Assembly (NCBI RefSeq): GCF_014595885.1
Contig: NZ_JABUKC010000005.1
Location: forward strand, 1 to 45,226
Source: Microcella alkalica
Lineage (GTDB): Bacteria > Actinomycetota > Actinomycetes > Actinomycetales > Microbacteriaceae
Direction: 5' to 3'
DNA length: 45,226 bases
Translations under genes and position numbers: made by a program
The notes under the pieces: generated by a model
The model's database searches: none
Seen by the model: the letters and a program-made list of their open reading frames with translations, nothing else
What the model was told of the DNA's origin: nothing
Part shown: in pieces, positions 44,471-45,226 of the stretch
How the letters are laid out: each line of letters opens with the position of its first letter
Position numbering within the stretch: the first letter of the stretch is position 1

Positions 44471-44500
44471 CGGCCCCGGTCTTCGGATCGGGGCCGTTTC
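44471..44500 (+). terminator. Terminator after tRNA-Leu
   Basis: An 8-bp stem CGGCCCCG/CGGGGCCG (44471-44478 with 44489-44496), a 10-base loop and TTTC follow the tRNA by 35 bases. Confidence 0.8.
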
Positions 44501-44575
44501 GCGTTTCCGGTCAACGGGCGGTCACACCTGCGGAATCGCGTGGACACTGACGGTTCTGCCTGCAACGCTGGCTTC

Positions 44576-45154
44576 ATGACACTTCCACACGGAATCTTGC
44601 TCACTCGGCTCAAGATTGAGAAGTTCCGCGCGATTGGAAATGCCGACGTCGATCTCACCGAAGCCACAGCCCTCGTGGGCCAAAACGGATCGGGCAAGTC
44701 GTCTGTCCTTCGAGCTCTCAACGCCTTCTTCAACTTCGAGGAGGAGCAAGTCGACTTCGAAACAGGACGCCACGCATACCAAAAGAACACCGGATCGACG
44801 ATCGAAGTCTGGATAGACGGACTCACGGCGGATAGCGCGTTGCCCTTCAGTCAACCCGATGGTTCCGTCCTCCGCGCGCGGTTCAAATTCGTACGACAGA
44901 AGCCTTCGTGGGAGGTGCACACTGGTGGTCGCTGGCAGAAATCAGCGGACGGGTTCCGAGTAGCGCTACGAAAGCAGATTTCGTTCGCGATGGTCCCGAC
45001 CCGAAGGGATCATGAGGTCGCGCATGGCGCGGCACATGGTCTACTTGGTCGCGCTGCCGGTGAGTGGATTGCCGCCAATCGTCAGCGGGACCGTGTCAGT
45101 CCGCGAACCTGGAGTCCCGCGGGGTGGTGGTCTTTCGGGCCCGCGGCGTCGTGA
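44576..45154 (+). pseudogene. AAA/OLD-like ATPase, N-terminal part only (probably truncated)
   Basis: The ATG at 44576 begins a frame of 192 residues ending at a TGA (45152-45154). 'ILLTRLKIEKFRAIGNADVDL' in part and Walker A 'ALVGQNGSGKSSVLRALNAFF' in part are typical of the N-terminus of OLD/RecF-like AAA ATPases, usually 500-650 residues long. The later Walker B and TOPRIM regions are absent. After about residue 145 ('VPTRRDHEV') the codon choice becomes more GC-rich and family-like content fades. GC is clearly lower than in the rest of the window up to ~45,000. OLD-like ATPases often belong to defence systems, but that role is not shown here. Confidence 0.55.
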
Positions 45155-45226
45155 CCGCGACGGGGTGAGCCATCGTGCGATGGTCAGTGAGAACGACCAA
45201 GAACTCACACAGAAAGACGACACCGC
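45012..45226 (+). CDS. Open frame running off the right edge
   Basis: From an ATG at 45012 (GAAGGG just upstream) this frame is open to the end of the window. An internal ATG at 45180 starts a hydrophilic segment 'MVSENDQELTQKDDT' that looks like a genuine protein N-terminus. It overlaps the end of the ATPase frame. It could be the start of a transposase or another island gene; I cannot identify it. The stretch 45012-45179 may be only non-coding sequence ahead of that gene. Confidence 0.25.
   Translation, partial: MRSRMARHMVYLVALPVSGLPPIVSGTVSVREPGVPRGGGLSGPRRRDRDGVSHRAMVSENDQELTQKDDT

Noticed and set aside
45041-45223. A 60-codon minus-strand frame at the right edge
   Set aside because: Arg/Pro/Gly-rich with no ribosome-binding site and opposite two plus-strand frames; it cannot be supported without further sequence.

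Overview
The window is a 45 kb high-GC chromosomal segment (roughly 70% by eye) from an actinobacterium, centred on the replication origin. Gene order (trxB-trxA ... parB-parA-rsmG-jag-yidC-yidD-rnpA-rpmH-dnaA-oriC-dnaN-recF-dciA-gyrB-gyrA, then crgA-sortase-trpG-pknB-pknA-pbpA-rodA-pstP-fhaB-fhaA), many GTG starts, GTGA/ATGA stop-start overlaps, tRNAs without encoded CCA and an aminotransferase plus D-Ala-D-Ala-ligase-like pair before parB suggest the family Microbacteriaceae. That placement is an inference from synteny, not a database match.

Left part (1-14.2 kb): the 3' end of purB; two small membrane-protein genes; dnaB with its own promoter and an array of DnaA-box-like 9-mers upstream; the rpsF-ssb-rpsR-rplI operon with a terminator; cca divergent from a DUF6049 gene across a 20-bp gap; murJ; a SigH/SigR-like promoter and trxB-trxA; then the aminotransferase and an ATP-grasp ligase with a substituted metal-ligand position. 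These last genes point toward the origin.

Origin core (14.2-29.6 kb): parB and parA with two parS sites, rsmG, jag, yidC, yidD, rnpA and rpmH read leftward. dnaA, oriC, dnaN, recF, dciA, gyrB, gyrA and a DUF3566 gene read rightward, so both arms run with the replication forks. tRNA-Ile(GAT) and tRNA-Ala(TGC) follow, with no rRNA.

Right part (29.6-44.4 kb): a short direct repeat, a secreted EEP-fold hydrolase, an unrecognised single-pass membrane protein, a cyclophilin, a rhomboid protease with an N-terminal zinc-binding region, crgA, a class E sortase, a 52-residue membrane protein and trpG/pabA. Then comes the cell-wall growth and Ser/Thr phosphorylation cluster, a tight leftward operon transcribed against the replication fork: two PASTA kinases, a class B PBP, a SEDS polymerase, a PP2C phosphatase and two FHA proteins. 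tRNA-Leu(CAG) closes this part.

The last ~700 bp (44.5-45.2 kb) differ in composition. They hold the N-terminal part of an AAA/OLD-like ATPase whose frame ends early, and an open frame leaving the window: probably the edge of an acquired island beside tRNA-Leu. I did not find a complete undescribed multi-gene system. The best candidates for new biology are regulatory: DnaA-box-like arrays outside oriC, a palindromic bidirectional -10 element, several apparently leaderless starts, and the truncated ATPase edge.
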